DNA of 64,000 bases from Dietzia timorensis (GTDB lineage Bacteria > Actinomycetota > Actinomycetes > Mycobacteriales > Mycobacteriaceae): positions 3,038,001-3,102,000 of the forward strand of contig NZ_CP015961.1 of NCBI RefSeq assembly GCF_001659785.1. The letters run 5' to 3'. Positions 49,356 to 58,872 of this stretch are shown here, piece by piece (within the stretch, counting starts at the first letter, position 1; each line of letters opens with the position of its first letter). The notes beneath the pieces were generated by a model that had not been told where the DNA came from, made no database searches, and worked only from the letters and a program-made list of their open reading frames with translations. A program made the translations under genes and the position numbers.

Positions 49356-50816
49356 ATGCGCGACGTATCTCCCCACCCGGACCGCTGGCGAATCCTCGCG
49401 ATCACGCTGTGCGTCACGTTCATGGGGCTGCTCGACGTCACGATCGTCAATATCGCACTCCCCGCGATCGATGCGGACTTCGGAGGCTCGACCTCATCGC
49501 TGCAGTGGGTCGTCTCCGGCCACGCGCTTGCGTTCGGCCTCATCCTCGTCACCGGTGGCCGCCTCGGCGACGCGCTCGGCCGCCGCCGCATGATGCTCAT
49601 CGGCCTCGTCTGCTTCGTCGCCACCTCCGCCGCGTGCGGCCTCGCCCCGTCGATCGGCTGGCTTATCGCCGCCCGTTTCGCCCAGGGCATCTCCGCAGGT
49701 CTGCTCGTCCCGCAGAACTCGGGCATCATCCAAAACGTCTTCTCCGGCCCAGAGCGCGGCCGCGCGTTCGGCTACATGGGTATGGCCGTCGGCATCTCCG
49801 GCTCGATCGGACCGGTCCTCGGCGGCGTCATCATCGGTCTCGCCGGCGGCGACGGCGGCTGGCGCTGGATTTTCCTCGTCAACATACCCATCGGCCTCGC
49901 CCTCATTGCCGCGGTGTGGCGCATCATTCCCGGCCGCGAACCGGGCTCCGGCAAGCCCGATCTCGACCTCGTCGGCGCCGCACTCCTCGGTCTTACCGTC
50001 CTCGCGCTGCTGTTCCCCATCTCCAGCGTCGAGCACGGATTCGGCCCCGAATTCGCGATCATCGCGCTCGCCCCCATCCTCGGCGCGTTCACCGTGTGGT
50101 GGGAGCGCCGCATCATCCGCCTCGGCCGCGCGCCGCTGCTCAACATCCCCCTTCTGCGCGCCACCCCGGGCTACGCGACGGGCATGGCCGTCGGCCTCCT
50201 CTACTTCTGTGGATTCACGGGCGTGCTTCTCATCTACTCGATCTACCTGCAGTCGGGCCTCGGCTTCACGCCGCTCCACGCAGGCCTGCTCATCACGCCG
50301 TTCGCCATCTCCTCTGCGGTCGCGGCGCCCATCGCGGGCCGTCTCGTCGCACGCGGCGGCCGCATGACCACCGTCGCTGCCCTCGTCCTCCTCATCGTCG
50401 GCCTCGCTCTCGCGGCGACCCTCATCCCCCTCACCGAGGACACCGCGCTCGCGATCCCCACGCAGATCGCGACCATGATGATCGCCGGCTTCGGCGCCGG
50501 CGGCGTCGTCGGCCCGAACATGACCATGACCCTCGCGAACGTGCCGCCACGCATGGGCGGAGCCGCCGGCGCCGCCGTCCAAACCGCCCAGCGCATCGGC
50601 AACGCCATCGGCGCGGCCGTCCTTCTGCTCATCCATTCCCAGGCACTAACCCTCACCCATGACGCCGGAACCGGACTTCGCGCAGTGTGGGTCGCCGCCA
50701 TCGTCTTCTTCATCGCAGCGATCGCCGTCGCCCTCTCGGAAGGGCGCCCCCCTTCCCGCAGAGAACACGCGAACGCGCCGTCCGAGGAGGAACGGCGCGT
50801 CCGGCGTCATACGTGA
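49356..50816 (+). CDS. MFS drug exporter, DHA2 (EmrB/QacA) family
   Basis: A 486-residue proton-driven exporter with about 14 hydrophobic helices. It shows the DHA2 hallmarks: FMGLLDVTIVNIALPAIDAD (motif D1), the antiporter GRLGDALGRRRMMLIGLVCF (motif A) and GMAVGISGSIGPVLGGVIIG (motif C). Family members extrude dyes, detergents or antibiotics; no substrate can be assigned. There is no ribosome binding site, and TAACCT ends about eight bases before the ATG, so the message may be leaderless. The C-terminal end contains a hairpin that may help stop transcription. Confidence 0.92.
   Translation: MRDVSPHPDRWRILAITLCVTFMGLLDVTIVNIALPAIDADFGGSTSSLQWVVSGHALAFGLILVTGGRLGDALGRRRMMLIGLVCFVATSAACGLAPSIGWLIAARFAQGISAGLLVPQNSGIIQNVFSGPERGRAFGYMGMAVGISGSIGPVLGGVIIGLAGGDGGWRWIFLVNIPIGLALIAAVWRIIPGREPGSGKPDLDLVGAALLGLTVLALLFPISSVEHGFGPEFAIIALAPILGAFTVWWERRIIRLGRAPLLNIPLLRATPGYATGMAVGLLYFCGFTGVLLIYSIYLQSGLGFTPLHAGLLITPFAISSAVAAPIAGRLVARGGRMTTVAALVLLIVGLALAATLIPLTEDTALAIPTQIATMMIAGFGAGGVVGPNMTMTLANVPPRMGGAAGAAVQTAQRIGNAIGAAVLLLIHSQALTLTHDAGTGLRAVWVAAIVFFIAAIAVALSEGRPPSRREHANAPSEEERRVRRHT
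50772..50799. terminator. hairpin at the MFS/metE convergent junction
   Basis: Perfect nine-base arms ACGCGCCGT and ACGGCGCGT lie inside the last codons of the MFS gene. A run of six T follows 22 bases after the stem on the plus strand. Termination role is likely but not certain. Confidence 0.5.
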
Positions 50817-50836
50817 GGTGTTTTTTGGGGCGGGAA

Positions 50837-53137
50837 CTACCCGAGGCGCTCGCGCACCTGCTTCGCGGCGGCGACCATGTTGGCCAGCGCGGCCTCGACC
50901 TCGTCGGTCTTGCGGGTCTTGAGGCCGCAGTCGGGGTTGACCCAGAGGCGATCGGCGGTGACGGCGTCGAGCGCCTCACCCAGGGAGGTGACGATCTGCC
51001 CGGTCTCCGGGATGCGCGGCGAGTGGATGTCGTAGACACCCGGGCCCACCTGGTTCGAGAAGCCCGAACGCTCGAGGTCCGCGACGACTTCCATGTGCGA
51101 GCGCGCCGCCTCGATGGAGGTGACGTCGGCGTCGAGGCCCGCGATCGAGTCGATGACCTCGCCGAACTCCGAGTAGCACAGGTGCGTGTGGATCTGCGTG
51201 GAGTCCGCGACGCCCGAGGTGGCGATGCGGAACGAGCGCACCGACCAGTCGAGGTAGGCCTGCTGATCGGCCTTGCGCAGCGGCAGTAGCTCGCGCAGCG
51301 CCGGCTCGTCGACCTGCACGATGCGGATGCCCGCGCCCTGCAGGTCGACGGTCTCCTGCCGGATCGCGAGCGCGACCTGGTCCGCCGAGTCCGCGAGCGG
51401 GATGTCGTCGCGGACGAAGGACCACGCGAGGATCGTCACCGGTCCGGTGAGCATGCCCTTGACCGGGGAATCCGTGAGCGACTGGGCGTAGGTGGCCCAG
51501 TCGACGGTCATCGGCCGCGGGCGAGTGACGTCGCCGAAGAGGATTGGCGGGCGCACACAGCGCGTGCCGTAGGACTGCACCCAGCCGAGCTCGGTGGTGA
51601 CGAAGCCGTCCATGAGCTCGGCGAAGTACTGCACCATGTCGTTGCGCTCGGGCTCTCCGTGGACGAGCACGTCGATGCCGAGGGACTCCTGCAGCTCGAT
51701 GGTGCGCTTGATCTCCGCGCGCATCGCCGAGATGTACTCCGACTCGTCGATCCTGCCGCCCCGGTACGCCGCGCGGGTCTTGCGGATCTCCGGGGTCTGC
51801 GGGTACGAGCCGATCGTGGTCGTCGGCAGCGGCGGGAGCCCGAGTCGCTCGGCCTGCTCGGCCGCGCGCGCCGCCGCATCGCCGCGGGTGGCGCCGGTGG
51901 CACGGGTCGAATCGACACGGGCGCAGACTCTGCTGTCGTTGGTGCGCGGATCCTTCGCGCGCCGGTCGAGGGCGGCGCGGCTCTCATCGAACTTGTCGGC
52001 AACGGACTCACGCCCATCGCGCAGCGCCGCGGCGAGCGTGACGACCTCGGCGTACTTCTGCGAACCGAAAGCGAGCCATTCGGCAGCCGACGGATCGAGG
52101 TTCTGCTCGGCCTCGAGGTTGTAGGGAACGTGGAGCGTGGAGCACGACGTGGACACCGCGATCTGCCCTGCGCATCCGAGCACCGAGACCAGCGAGCCCA
52201 TCGCCGAATCGAGATCGGTGCGCCACACGTTGCGGCCGTCGACGACACCGGCGACGACGAGGCGATCGTGGAACGCGGTCGAGGAGTTGACCGCGTCGAT
52301 GGTGCCGTAGACGAGGTCGACGGCGAGGCCCTCGATGTTTGTGTCGCCGAGGGCGCGGACCGCGCGGTCGGCGCTGCCGAAGTAGGTGGCGACCAGGATC
52401 GCCGGGCGATCGGTCTCGGCCGACAGCGCGCCGTAGACCTCCTTGGTCTTGTCGAGCTCGGCATCGGTGAGGTCGGTGACGAGGCTCGGCTCGTCGAGCT
52501 GCACCCACTGCGCCCCGCCCGCGCGGAGGCGGGCGAGCAGATCGATGTAGAGCGGGACGAGCTCATCCAGTCGATCGATCGGATCGCCCGAACCCTCGGT
52601 GGCCTTGGCGAGCTTGAGGTAGGACACCGGGCCGAGCACGACCGGGCGCGCGGGAATGTCGTCGGCGAGCGCCTCGGCGAGATCGCCCTCCACCTTCTCG
52701 GGGTGCAGGGAGAACGAGGTCGTGTCGTCGATCTCGGGGACGAGGTAGTGGTAATTGGTGTCGAACCACTTCGTCATCTCCAGAGGCGCGACCTCCGCCG
52801 AGCCGCGCGCGGCGGCAAAATAGCGGTCGAGCTCATCCGACACGACGTCGTAGCGCTCGGGAAGGGCGCCGAGCAGGACGGTCGTGTCGAGCACCTGGTC
52901 GTAGAAGCTGTGGGTGTTCGTCGGCACCGAGTCGAGGCCCGCATCGCGCATCTCGTTGCGCATCGAACGGCGCAGTTCTGCGGCGGTCTCGAGCAGCGAG
53001 GCCTTGTCGATCTTTCCCGCCCAGTAGGCTTCGATCGCCTTCTTCAATTCGCGCTTCGGGCCGATGCGCGGAGCGCCGAGGCTCGTCGCGGTGAATGCCG
53101 GCGCTGCGCCGGACTGATTATTGCTCGTGGTAGTCAC
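50837..53137 (-). CDS. metE: cobalamin-independent methionine synthase
   Basis: MetE methylates homocysteine with methyltetrahydropteroyl-triglutamate, without B12. The 766-residue protein has both barrels: N-terminal [20 protein letters not shown] and [20 protein letters not shown], and the catalytic C-terminal part with [40 protein letters not shown], the zinc site [17 protein letters not shown] and [20 protein letters not shown]. The GTG at 53137 has GAGGACG upstream and is the start; frames reaching further run through the riboswitch. Expression is controlled by the cobalamin riboswitch at about 53285-53465, so the organism should also have MetH and a B12 supply. Confidence 0.95.
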   Translation of the reverse strand: MTTTSNNQSGAAPAFTATSLGAPRIGPKRELKKAIEAYWAGKIDKASLLETAAELRRSMRNEMRDAGLDSVPTNTHSFYDQVLDTTVLLGALPERYDVVSDELDRYFAAARGSAEVAPLEMTKWFDTNYHYLVPEIDDTTSFSLHPEKVEGDLAEALADDIPARPVVLGPVSYLKLAKATEGSGDPIDRLDELVPLYIDLLARLRAGGAQWVQLDEPSLVTDLTDAELDKTKEVYGALSAETDRPAILVATYFGSADRAVRALGDTNIEGLAVDLVYGTIDAVNSSTAFHDRLVVAGVVDGRNVWRTDLDSAMGSLVSVLGCAGQIAVSTSCSTLHVPYNLEAEQNLDPSAAEWLAFGSQKYAEVVTLAAALRDGRESVADKFDESRAALDRRAKDPRTNDSRVCARVDSTRATGATRGDAAARAAEQAERLGLPPLPTTTIGSYPQTPEIRKTRAAYRGGRIDESEYISAMRAEIKRTIELQESLGIDVLVHGEPERNDMVQYFAELMDGFVTTELGWVQSYGTRCVRPPILFGDVTRPRPMTVDWATYAQSLTDSPVKGMLTGPVTILAWSFVRDDIPLADSADQVALAIRQETVDLQGAGIRIVQVDEPALRELLPLRKADQQAYLDWSVRSFRIATSGVADSTQIHTHLCYSEFGEVIDSIAGLDADVTSIEAARSHMEVVADLERSGFSNQVGPGVYDIHSPRIPETGQIVTSLGEALDAVTADRLWVNPDCGLKTRKTDEVEAALANMVAAAKQVRERLG

Positions 53138-53594
53138 GCTGGACGTCCTCCATGTTGCGAGTTGTGGACGCCGCCCGCTTACGGGTTGGCGACGACTCGC
53201 TGGCGCACGAAGGCGTGCGGAGCGCGCACGGGTGCCGAGTCGGCGCTCGCACAATCCTCGAGGCGGCAAACCGCTGGATGCGGCGCACCCAGCACAATCG
53301 GCAGGTAATCGGACTCGAGGCGGCGATCTTCGTTCGCATATTCGCCCCATACCGTTGCGGGACAGTCCTGGATTCGCACCAGGTTCCCTCTTGCGCTCTC
53401 ATGGCGCTCGGTGCCGCGGGCCGCGTCCACATCGTGGTCGCTCGCGGCACACCGGTTGCACCCAATTTCTAGCACAGCCGCCTGGCTGGGCCCGGCTGAG
53501 GGCTCGCCAAGGGTTTCGTTTCGACTTGCTGTGAGCACGCCCGCGGCGCGGCGCGGAGCTTGGGCCGATGCCCTCCAGGGGCTAAAGTTGCAGC
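53138..53594 (+). other. intergenic leader region of metE
   Basis: The 457-base gap between metE and dedA has no gene. Most of it is the minus-strand metE leader with its cobalamin riboswitch; about 50 bases next to dedA may hold that gene's promoter. Confidence 0.7.
53285..53465 (-). promoter_or_regulatory. cobalamin (B12) riboswitch of metE
   Basis: On the minus strand the leader has the conserved cobalamin aptamer pieces in order: GCCGCGAGCG near the 5' side, GAGGGAACCTGGTGCGAATC, then CCAGGACTGTCCCGCAACGG, and the downstream box GAGTCCGATTACCTGCC (complement at about 53299-53315). Binding of adenosylcobalamin would be expected to turn metE off. The 148 bases between aptamer and start leave room for the expression platform. 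End coordinates are approximate. Confidence 0.88.
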
Positions 53595-54347
53595 GTGCTA
53601 CTTGAATCTATGCAGGACTCAGTGCTCGCGCTCGGCGGCTCTGACGTGCGAAACCTTGCTGTCCCCGGCGGCCAGATCCTCGACCCCGACTTCTGGCTCT
53701 CCGGCGACGGGCCGTTCGGCAACTTCATCCTGCCGGTGCTGCTCGCGGTCGTGTTCATCGAGTCCGGGCTGCTGTTCCCGTTCCTCCCCGGCGACTCGCT
53801 GCTGTTCACGGCCGGGCTCCTCACCAGGCTCGACGATCCGTTCGCGCCGCTGTGGGTCATTCTCGTGACGGCGCCGATCGCCGCTTTCCTGGGAGACCAG
53901 GTCGGCTACTGGATCGGCCACAAATTCGAGAAGCCGCTGCTCGCCCGGCCCGATGGGCGCATCTTCAAGCAGGCATACATTCGCGAATCGCACGAGTTCT
54001 TCGAGAAGCACGGGCCGATCACGATCGTCATCTGCCGGTTCGTGCCCATCGTGCGCACCTATGCGCCCCTCGTGGCGGGCATGTCCGGCATGCGCTACAA
54101 GGTATTCATCACCTATAACGTGATCGGCGCCGTGGCATGGGCCGCAGGTGTAACGTTCCTCGGATGGTTGCTCGGCGAGATCCAGTTCATCCGCGACCAC
54201 ATCGACCTGATCCTCATCCTCATCGTGCTCGTGTCGGTGCTGCCGATGATCATTGCCGGCGCACGCAAGATCTATGCCCGCCGCAAGCTCGCGAACAGCG
54301 AGAGCGTGCCCGAGCGCGCAGTCGACAGCCCCGCAGCCGAGAGCTAG
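53595..54347 (+). CDS. DedA-family membrane protein
   Basis: DedA proteins are undecaprenyl-phosphate or phospholipid flippase-type membrane proteins needed for envelope upkeep. The 250-residue product has FILPVLLAVVFIESGLLFPF, LPGDSLLFTAGLLTRLDD, the signature GDQVGYWIGHKFEKPLL, FFEKHGPITIVICRFVPIVR with the conserved arginine, TYAPLVAGMSGMRYKVFITY and four or more hydrophobic helices. The start is a GTG at 53595; an ATG at 53610 is possible. M. tuberculosis has a DedA gene beside fba, whereas here it is 4.4 kb away with MFS and metE between. It is followed by a very strong terminator. Confidence 0.9.
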   Translation: MLLESMQDSVLALGGSDVRNLAVPGGQILDPDFWLSGDGPFGNFILPVLLAVVFIESGLLFPFLPGDSLLFTAGLLTRLDDPFAPLWVILVTAPIAAFLGDQVGYWIGHKFEKPLLARPDGRIFKQAYIRESHEFFEKHGPITIVICRFVPIVRTYAPLVAGMSGMRYKVFITYNVIGAVAWAAGVTFLGWLLGEIQFIRDHIDLILILIVLVSVLPMIIAGARKIYARRKLANSESVPERAVDSPAAES

Positions 54348-54361
54348 AAGAGGCAGACGCG

Positions 54362-54425
54362 AAACACCACGCCCGGCCGGAAATACATACTCCTGCGAGT
54401 GTTTTTCCGGCCGGGCGTGGTGTTT
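54362..54425. terminator. strong bidirectional terminator, dedA / RNA helicase
   Basis: Perfect 22-base arms at 54362-54383 and 54404-54425 flank a 20-base loop, with T-runs on the plus strand and on the minus strand. It sits between the two convergent genes. This is the longest perfect inverted repeat noticed in the window. Confidence 0.85.
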
Positions 54426-54440
54426 TTCGTGTAAATGCGC

Positions 54441-56003
54441 CTATGCGTGGGTGGACTGTCTGCGGTTCGGCTGACGGCCGCCGTTTCCTCGGCTTCCACC
54501 GCCGTTACTCGGCCCCTGCGGGCGGGTCGCCCGGCGGCGATTGCCACTGCCATTGCCATTGCCACCCGCGGAACCCGCTGCGCGGCCCGCGCCATTGCGA
54601 GCCCCGGGACCGCGCTGTCCGCTCGGGCGCTTGCCGCCGCGCTCCTCCGCGGGACGGCGACGCTCGCTGCGCTGCGCCTCGCTGGTGCTTGAGTTCTTGC
54701 GGTTGCCACCGCTGCTGCGTCCACCGCCGCTGCGGTCGCCGCCACCATTGCGTCCACCGCCATTGCGGTTTCCCTTTGCAGGACGCGAGGACTGCTGCTG
54801 TCCGGCGGGGGCCGGCTGCGCGGCGTCATCCACCAGGGTCGAAGCCGGGATGACGGTGTCGCCGAGGGAGACATCGGCGCCCGAGCGCACGTTCTGCTCG
54901 GCCGCGGAGACACCGGCCTTCTTGAGCAGCGAGCGAACCTCACTGACCTGCTGCGCCGTGGCGATGGTGACGACCGTGCCCACGGCACCGGCACGCGCGG
55001 TGCGGCCCGAGCGGTGGACGTAGGCCTTGTGCTCGGCGGGCGGGTCCGAGTGGATGACCAGCCCGACGTCATCGACGTGGATGCCGCGCGCGGCGATGTC
55101 GGTGGCGACGAGGACGGTCGCCTCACCCGAGGAGAACGCCTCGAGATTCCGCACGCGCGCGTTCTGCGAGAGGTTGCCGTGCAGGTCGACGCTCGCGCGG
55201 CCCTGCGCGCTGAGCTTGCGCGCGAGGTGGCGGGCGCCGCGCTTGGTTCGTGTGAACACGACGGTGCGCGGGCTCACCGAGGCGAGGTCCGCGATGACGC
55301 GGACGCGATCGGTGTGCTCGACCTTGAGCATGTGGTGGTCAGTGGCGCCGGGCGTGGCCGAGCCGTCGTCGACCGAGTGGGTGACCGGATCGGTGAGGAA
55401 CCGCTTGACCAATGCGTCGACGCCGCGGTCGAGGGTCGCCGAGAACAGCAGGCGCTGTGCGTTCGACGGGGTCGCCGCGAGGATTCGCTTGACTCCCGGC
55501 AGGAACCCGAGGTCAGCCATGTGGTCAGCCTCGTCGAGCACCGAGATCTCGATGTCGTCGAGGCGGCAGTGCTTTTGCTGCATGAGGTCCTCGAGGCGCC
55601 CCGGGCAGGCGACGACGATATCGACGCCGCTGTTCAGCGCAGTCACCTGGCGGCCTTGCGGCACGCCACCGAAGATGACGGTGGTGCGCAGCCCCATCGC
55701 CTCGGCGAGCGGGGCGAGAGTTTCGTCGATCTGGCGGGCCAGCTCGCGAGTGGGCGCGAGGACGAGGGCGCGCGGGGCGCCGCGGCGGGCGCCGGTACCG
55801 GTCGCCGCTAGGCGCGCGACCAGCGGAATGCTGAACGCGTAGGTCTTACCCGAGCCGGTGCGTCCGCGGCCGAGCACGTCGCGGCCCGACAGTGCGTCCG
55901 GCAGCGTCGCCGACTGGATGGGGGTGGGTGAGGTGATGCCGTCTGCGGAAAGCACGTTGAGCAGGGCAGAGGGCACGCCGAGATCGGCGAAAGAGGATGA
56001 CAA
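54441..56003 (-). CDS. DEAD-box RNA helicase, RhlE-like
   Basis: A 520-residue ATP-dependent RNA helicase. Motifs in order: Q motif GITSPTPIQSATLP, Walker A GRGRTGSGKTYAF, PTRELARQI, the DEAD box VLDEADHMADLGF, SAT in LLFSATLDRG, and motifs IV-VI with TVVFTRTKRGARHL, LVATDIAARGIHVDDV and HRSGRTARAG. The last 120 residues are a basic, Gly/Arg/Asn-rich tail (RNGGGRNGGGDRSGGGRSSG and similar) for RNA binding. Such proteins aid ribosome assembly and mRNA turnover, often in the cold. The start is a TTG at 56003 with CGGAG upstream, and a leader of about 250 bases without genes precedes it. Confidence 0.93.
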   Translation of the reverse strand: MSSSFADLGVPSALLNVLSADGITSPTPIQSATLPDALSGRDVLGRGRTGSGKTYAFSIPLVARLAATGTGARRGAPRALVLAPTRELARQIDETLAPLAEAMGLRTTVIFGGVPQGRQVTALNSGVDIVVACPGRLEDLMQQKHCRLDDIEISVLDEADHMADLGFLPGVKRILAATPSNAQRLLFSATLDRGVDALVKRFLTDPVTHSVDDGSATPGATDHHMLKVEHTDRVRVIADLASVSPRTVVFTRTKRGARHLARKLSAQGRASVDLHGNLSQNARVRNLEAFSSGEATVLVATDIAARGIHVDDVGLVIHSDPPAEHKAYVHRSGRTARAGAVGTVVTIATAQQVSEVRSLLKKAGVSAAEQNVRSGADVSLGDTVIPASTLVDDAAQPAPAGQQQSSRPAKGNRNGGGRNGGGDRSGGGRSSGGNRKNSSTSEAQRSERRRPAEERGGKRPSGQRGPGARNGAGRAAGSAGGNGNGSGNRRRATRPQGPSNGGGSRGNGGRQPNRRQSTHA

Positions 56004-56223
56004 GAAAACTCCGTACGAGTTGATAGTGGGCGTCTTGAGCGGCGCGCTCGCGAAGGGTTTCTACGCTTCTGGCGCGCGGCTACACCCGGGATTGATGACA
56101 ATTCCGAAGAAGAGGTAACCGCTGGCCTGCCTCAAGAAGTGCGGCCTGATGGTGACAACCCTACGCGCCATGGGCCCCGATCCCCTAACGCGCCGTGACG
56201 AATGCCATACTCGCGCCAACAAA

Positions 56224-56261
56224 TTGACGTGTCTACCACTTTTCGGCGATAGAATACGACG
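56224..56261 (+). promoter_or_regulatory. likely promoter for a leaderless TetR gene
   Basis: TTGACG (56224-56229) and TAGAAT (56250-56255), 20 bases apart, resemble sigma-70-type hexamers. The minus-10 ends six bases before the ATG at 56262 and no ribosome binding site is visible, so the message is probably leaderless. Confidence 0.5.
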
Positions 56262-56948
56262 ATGTCCACAGAACCGGGAGCTGTCGCCAAGAAGAACGCA
56301 GGTCGGAAGACGGGTCCGAAGCCCCGCTTCGATTTCGATGACGTCGTCGATGCGGCGATTTCCCTGGGGATCGACTCGTTCACGATCTCCGCCGTAGCCG
56401 GGGAACTCGGGGTCGCGGCGCCCGCCGTGTACCGAATCTTCGACGGCCGCGAGGCACTCAGCCATGCGTGTCTGGAACGTGCGACGTCATCCATAACCTG
56501 GCCGTCCGACGCGCCCGATTGGCGCACACTCCTGCGCCGGTGGTGCGACGAGGCGTGGGAGTTGTGCGAGCGATTCCCCGGTATCGACAAGCTTTTGATG
56601 ACGACGACGAGTCTGTTCTCCCACTTCGAGAAGGGGTACGCGACCGTCGTGATCCGGTTGTGCGAATTCGGCTACACGCCTGGCCAGGCGGCGTTCGCCC
56701 TCGACCTGCTCACGGACATGGTGCTCGCCTCGCACATGAACATCGCCGGCCTCCGTACGGTCGACGAAAACGGCCGGAGCGAATTCTCCAAGTCGCTGGA
56801 GTCCTTCACGTCCGGGCTCTTCGTGCCCGACGAATCCTGGACCGAGCGCGGATTCCTGGACAAGAAGATCAGCTTTATCATCGATGGGTTGGCGGACAAG
56901 TGTCCCGAGGTCGATAGCGAACTACCGATCAACGAGACGCACGCATAG
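56262..56948 (+). CDS. TetR-family transcriptional regulator
   Basis: A 228-residue protein with a basic lead (KKNAGRKTGPKPRF) and a TetR-type helix-turn-helix (FDDVVDAAISLGIDSFTISA, then VAGELGVAAPAVYRIFDGRE, about residues 24-68). The C-terminal domain resembles TetR_C of the TetR/TetR-like class (FALDLLTDMVLASHMNIAGL). It has its own probable promoter. Its stop overlaps by 20 bases the convergent DUF6157 gene. Targets are unknown. Confidence 0.9.
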   Translation: MSTEPGAVAKKNAGRKTGPKPRFDFDDVVDAAISLGIDSFTISAVAGELGVAAPAVYRIFDGREALSHACLERATSSITWPSDAPDWRTLLRRWCDEAWELCERFPGIDKLLMTTTSLFSHFEKGYATVVIRLCEFGYTPGQAAFALDLLTDMVLASHMNIAGLRTVDENGRSEFSKSLESFTSGLFVPDESWTERGFLDKKISFIIDGLADKCPEVDSELPINETHA

Positions 56949-57330
56949 CGCTGCGAACCGTAATCGCTTCCAGCGCCGTCATCCTTTCGAGCTGTTCCGA
57001 ACCCATCGGCACGAGCGCGATCTTGCCCGAATGGTCGAAGTGGAAGGCCCAGCCATACGTCTTCGCGAGCGGCGAGGTGCGCAGGCACGGTTGCCCCTTG
57101 GCGAAGAATTCTTCCCGCGCGGCGGCACGACCCGGTTCTTCGATGCCCTTCCGCTCGCAGTGCACGTCGAAAAGCAGTTCGTCGCTCGTCCACTCGTAGT
57201 CGTGCCCGAAAAGGCGCTCGAACTGAAGCTCGGCGACCGTTCGCTTACCGGTCGGAGGAGTGATTGCCGCATTCGCGCGCGTATCCGCGGGCGGGGTGAT
57301 GATTGTGTCAACGTAGTTGGTGGTGTGCAT
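56929..57330 (-). CDS. DUF6157 protein
   Basis: A 133-residue soluble protein with the DUF6157 pattern: MHTTNYVDTIITPPADTRAN, KRTVAELQFERLFGHDYEWT, SDELLFDVHCERKGIEEPGR and AAREEFFAKGQPCLRTSPLA, then KTYGWAFHFDHSGKIALVPM. No function is known for the family. It is convergent with the TetR gene, overlapping it by 20 bases, which suggests the two are old neighbours. It is divergent from the lipase gene. Confidence 0.85.
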   Translation of the reverse strand: MHTTNYVDTIITPPADTRANAAITPPTGKRTVAELQFERLFGHDYEWTSDELLFDVHCERKGIEEPGRAAAREEFFAKGQPCLRTSPLAKTYGWAFHFDHSGKIALVPMGSEQLERMTALEAITVRSAMRASR

Positions 57331-57481
57331 TGCGTGCCTCCCTGGGCAGCGGTGGCTGACGTGCCGACAGCGGTCAATCTATTCCCCCGCTCCGACAATT
57401 GTGCGCACGAAGTGGAACCGTTTAGGCCTATTTTCCGTAAGCCCAGCTAAGGACTGTGCGGCGCGCTTATGCTCCCGAAGC

Positions 57482-58489
57482 ATGACGCATAGAACCCTGT
57501 CGAAAATCGTCGCTTCAACGATGGCTGCGGCGGCTCTTTCACTCACGGCCGTCGCCGCCGCGCAGCCGGCTACTGCCGATCGGCCCGAACTGCCCGTCCC
57601 CTACACCTTCATGTCCGGGGCGGTGAAGGAGATCACCCAGCCCGGGGCGCCGCTCGCGGGGGCGAACGACTGGTCATGCCGAACGACCGACGCACACCCG
57701 CGGCCCGTGGTCCTCGTACACGGAACCTTCGGTGGCGGAGCCGACAATTGGGCGACGCTGGGTCCGCTGCTGCACAACGAGGGCTACTGCGTATTCACGC
57801 TGACGTACGGAAACCACCAGGACGCCGACTGGCCGCTCTCGGCGGTCGGCGGAGTGCGATCACTTCCCGAGGTTTCCGTTCCTGCGGTGGCCGAATTCGT
57901 CGACGCTGTTCTCGCGGCAACCGGGGCAGAACAAGTCGATCTGGTTGGGCATTCCCAGGGGACGCTGGTAAGCGGAGACGTGGCGAAACGCCAGCGCCCA
58001 GGGCGCGTGGGCTCCGTCGTTTCACTCGCAGGACCGTGGGCGGGAACCGGGCAGCGATTCGCCGAGCGCCTCCTCGACGACCGGACACGCGGCGCGCTGG
58101 AACAGTCGCCTCTCGAGTCGATCCCACACATGCTCTCCGGGTCCGACTATTTGAGGGCGCTGTACGGAGACGAAGGCACACCGTACGCTCCCGGGGTCTC
58201 GTACACGAACATCTCGACCAGATACGACGAGGCGGTCATCCCGTATACCTCGGGTCAGCTCCCAGGCCCTGATGCCCCCGGTTACGCCGTGACGAACGTC
58301 GTCGTCCAGGACGGCTGCGAGGCCGACTGGTCCGACCACGCTTCGCTGCCTTCGTCGCCGCGCGCCTCCGATTATGTGTTGAATGCGCTCGATCCCTCTC
58401 ACCCGCGCACACCGCGCTGCGCATCCACGGCGCCACTGCACGGGGCGATAGGAGCGGTCCCGCCGAACCCGGCGCCTCCGACGTCATAG
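57482..58489 (+). CDS. secreted lipase/esterase
   Basis: A 335-residue exported alpha/beta hydrolase of the Lipase_2 type found in corynebacteria and mycobacteria. The signal peptide is HRTLSKIVASTMAAAALSLT with cleavage near ATADRP. The mature enzyme has the oxyanion region VVLVHGTFGGGADNWATLGP, the nucleophile Ser158 in VDLVGHSQGTLVSGDVAKRQ, and a late histidine (CEADWSDHASLPSSP) for the triad. Four or more cysteines may form disulfide bonds. The ATG at 57482 is chosen because it precedes the signal peptide; the longer frame lacks sense. Substrate is likely a lipid or ester outside the cell. Confidence 0.9.
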   Translation: MTHRTLSKIVASTMAAAALSLTAVAAAQPATADRPELPVPYTFMSGAVKEITQPGAPLAGANDWSCRTTDAHPRPVVLVHGTFGGGADNWATLGPLLHNEGYCVFTLTYGNHQDADWPLSAVGGVRSLPEVSVPAVAEFVDAVLAATGAEQVDLVGHSQGTLVSGDVAKRQRPGRVGSVVSLAGPWAGTGQRFAERLLDDRTRGALEQSPLESIPHMLSGSDYLRALYGDEGTPYAPGVSYTNISTRYDEAVIPYTSGQLPGPDAPGYAVTNVVVQDGCEADWSDHASLPSSPRASDYVLNALDPSHPRTPRCASTAPLHGAIGAVPPNPAPPTS

Positions 58490-58531
58490 ACGAGGGATGC
58501 CGCGGGGAAGGGACATCGTGTGGGCTTTCGG

Positions 58532-58870
58532 TCAGTTTTCGCGTTCGCGAGTTCCGTCGGGGACGAGCTTGAGCCCGACGACCGCGAGCACGATGCCCGC
58601 GATGAACAATGCCTTGAGCCAGGCGAACTGCTCGGCTCCCGTAGCCATCGCGTACACGACGGTGAGGGTCGTCCCGATTCCCACCCAGACCGCGTAGGCG
58701 GTGCCGATCGGGATGTGCTTGGCCGCCCAGCCAAGCCCCGCCATGGAGATAGCAAGCGCCACGAGAAACACGATTGTCGGACCGAGCTGGGAGAAACCGT
58801 GGGATTCGCCGAGCGCAGTGGCCCATACGGCTTCGAACACCCCGGACACTACGAGAATTAGCCAAGCCAT
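58532..58870 (-). CDS. small multidrug resistance protein, likely guanidinium exporter subunit
   Basis: A 112-residue SMR protein with four transmembrane helices. It has the conserved glutamate in VVSGVFEAVWATALGES (residue 14), TAYAVWVGIGTTLTV in helix three and the terminal helix LKALFIAGIVLAVVGLKLVP. It begins two bases after the stop of a second SMR gene, so the two are an operon and may form an antiparallel heterodimer. The guanidine-III riboswitch ahead of the operon points to the Gdx (SugE-like) branch that exports guanidinium, not a broad drug exporter. Confidence 0.88.
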   Translation of the reverse strand: MAWLILVVSGVFEAVWATALGESHGFSQLGPTIVFLVALAISMAGLGWAAKHIPIGTAYAVWVGIGTTLTVVYAMATGAEQFAWLKALFIAGIVLAVVGLKLVPDGTREREN

Positions 58871-58872
58871 CG

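Noticed and set aside
53118-53590. Several open frames on both strands between metE and dedA
   Set aside because: They cover the cobalamin riboswitch, whose conserved RNA boxes explain the sequence better than any protein.
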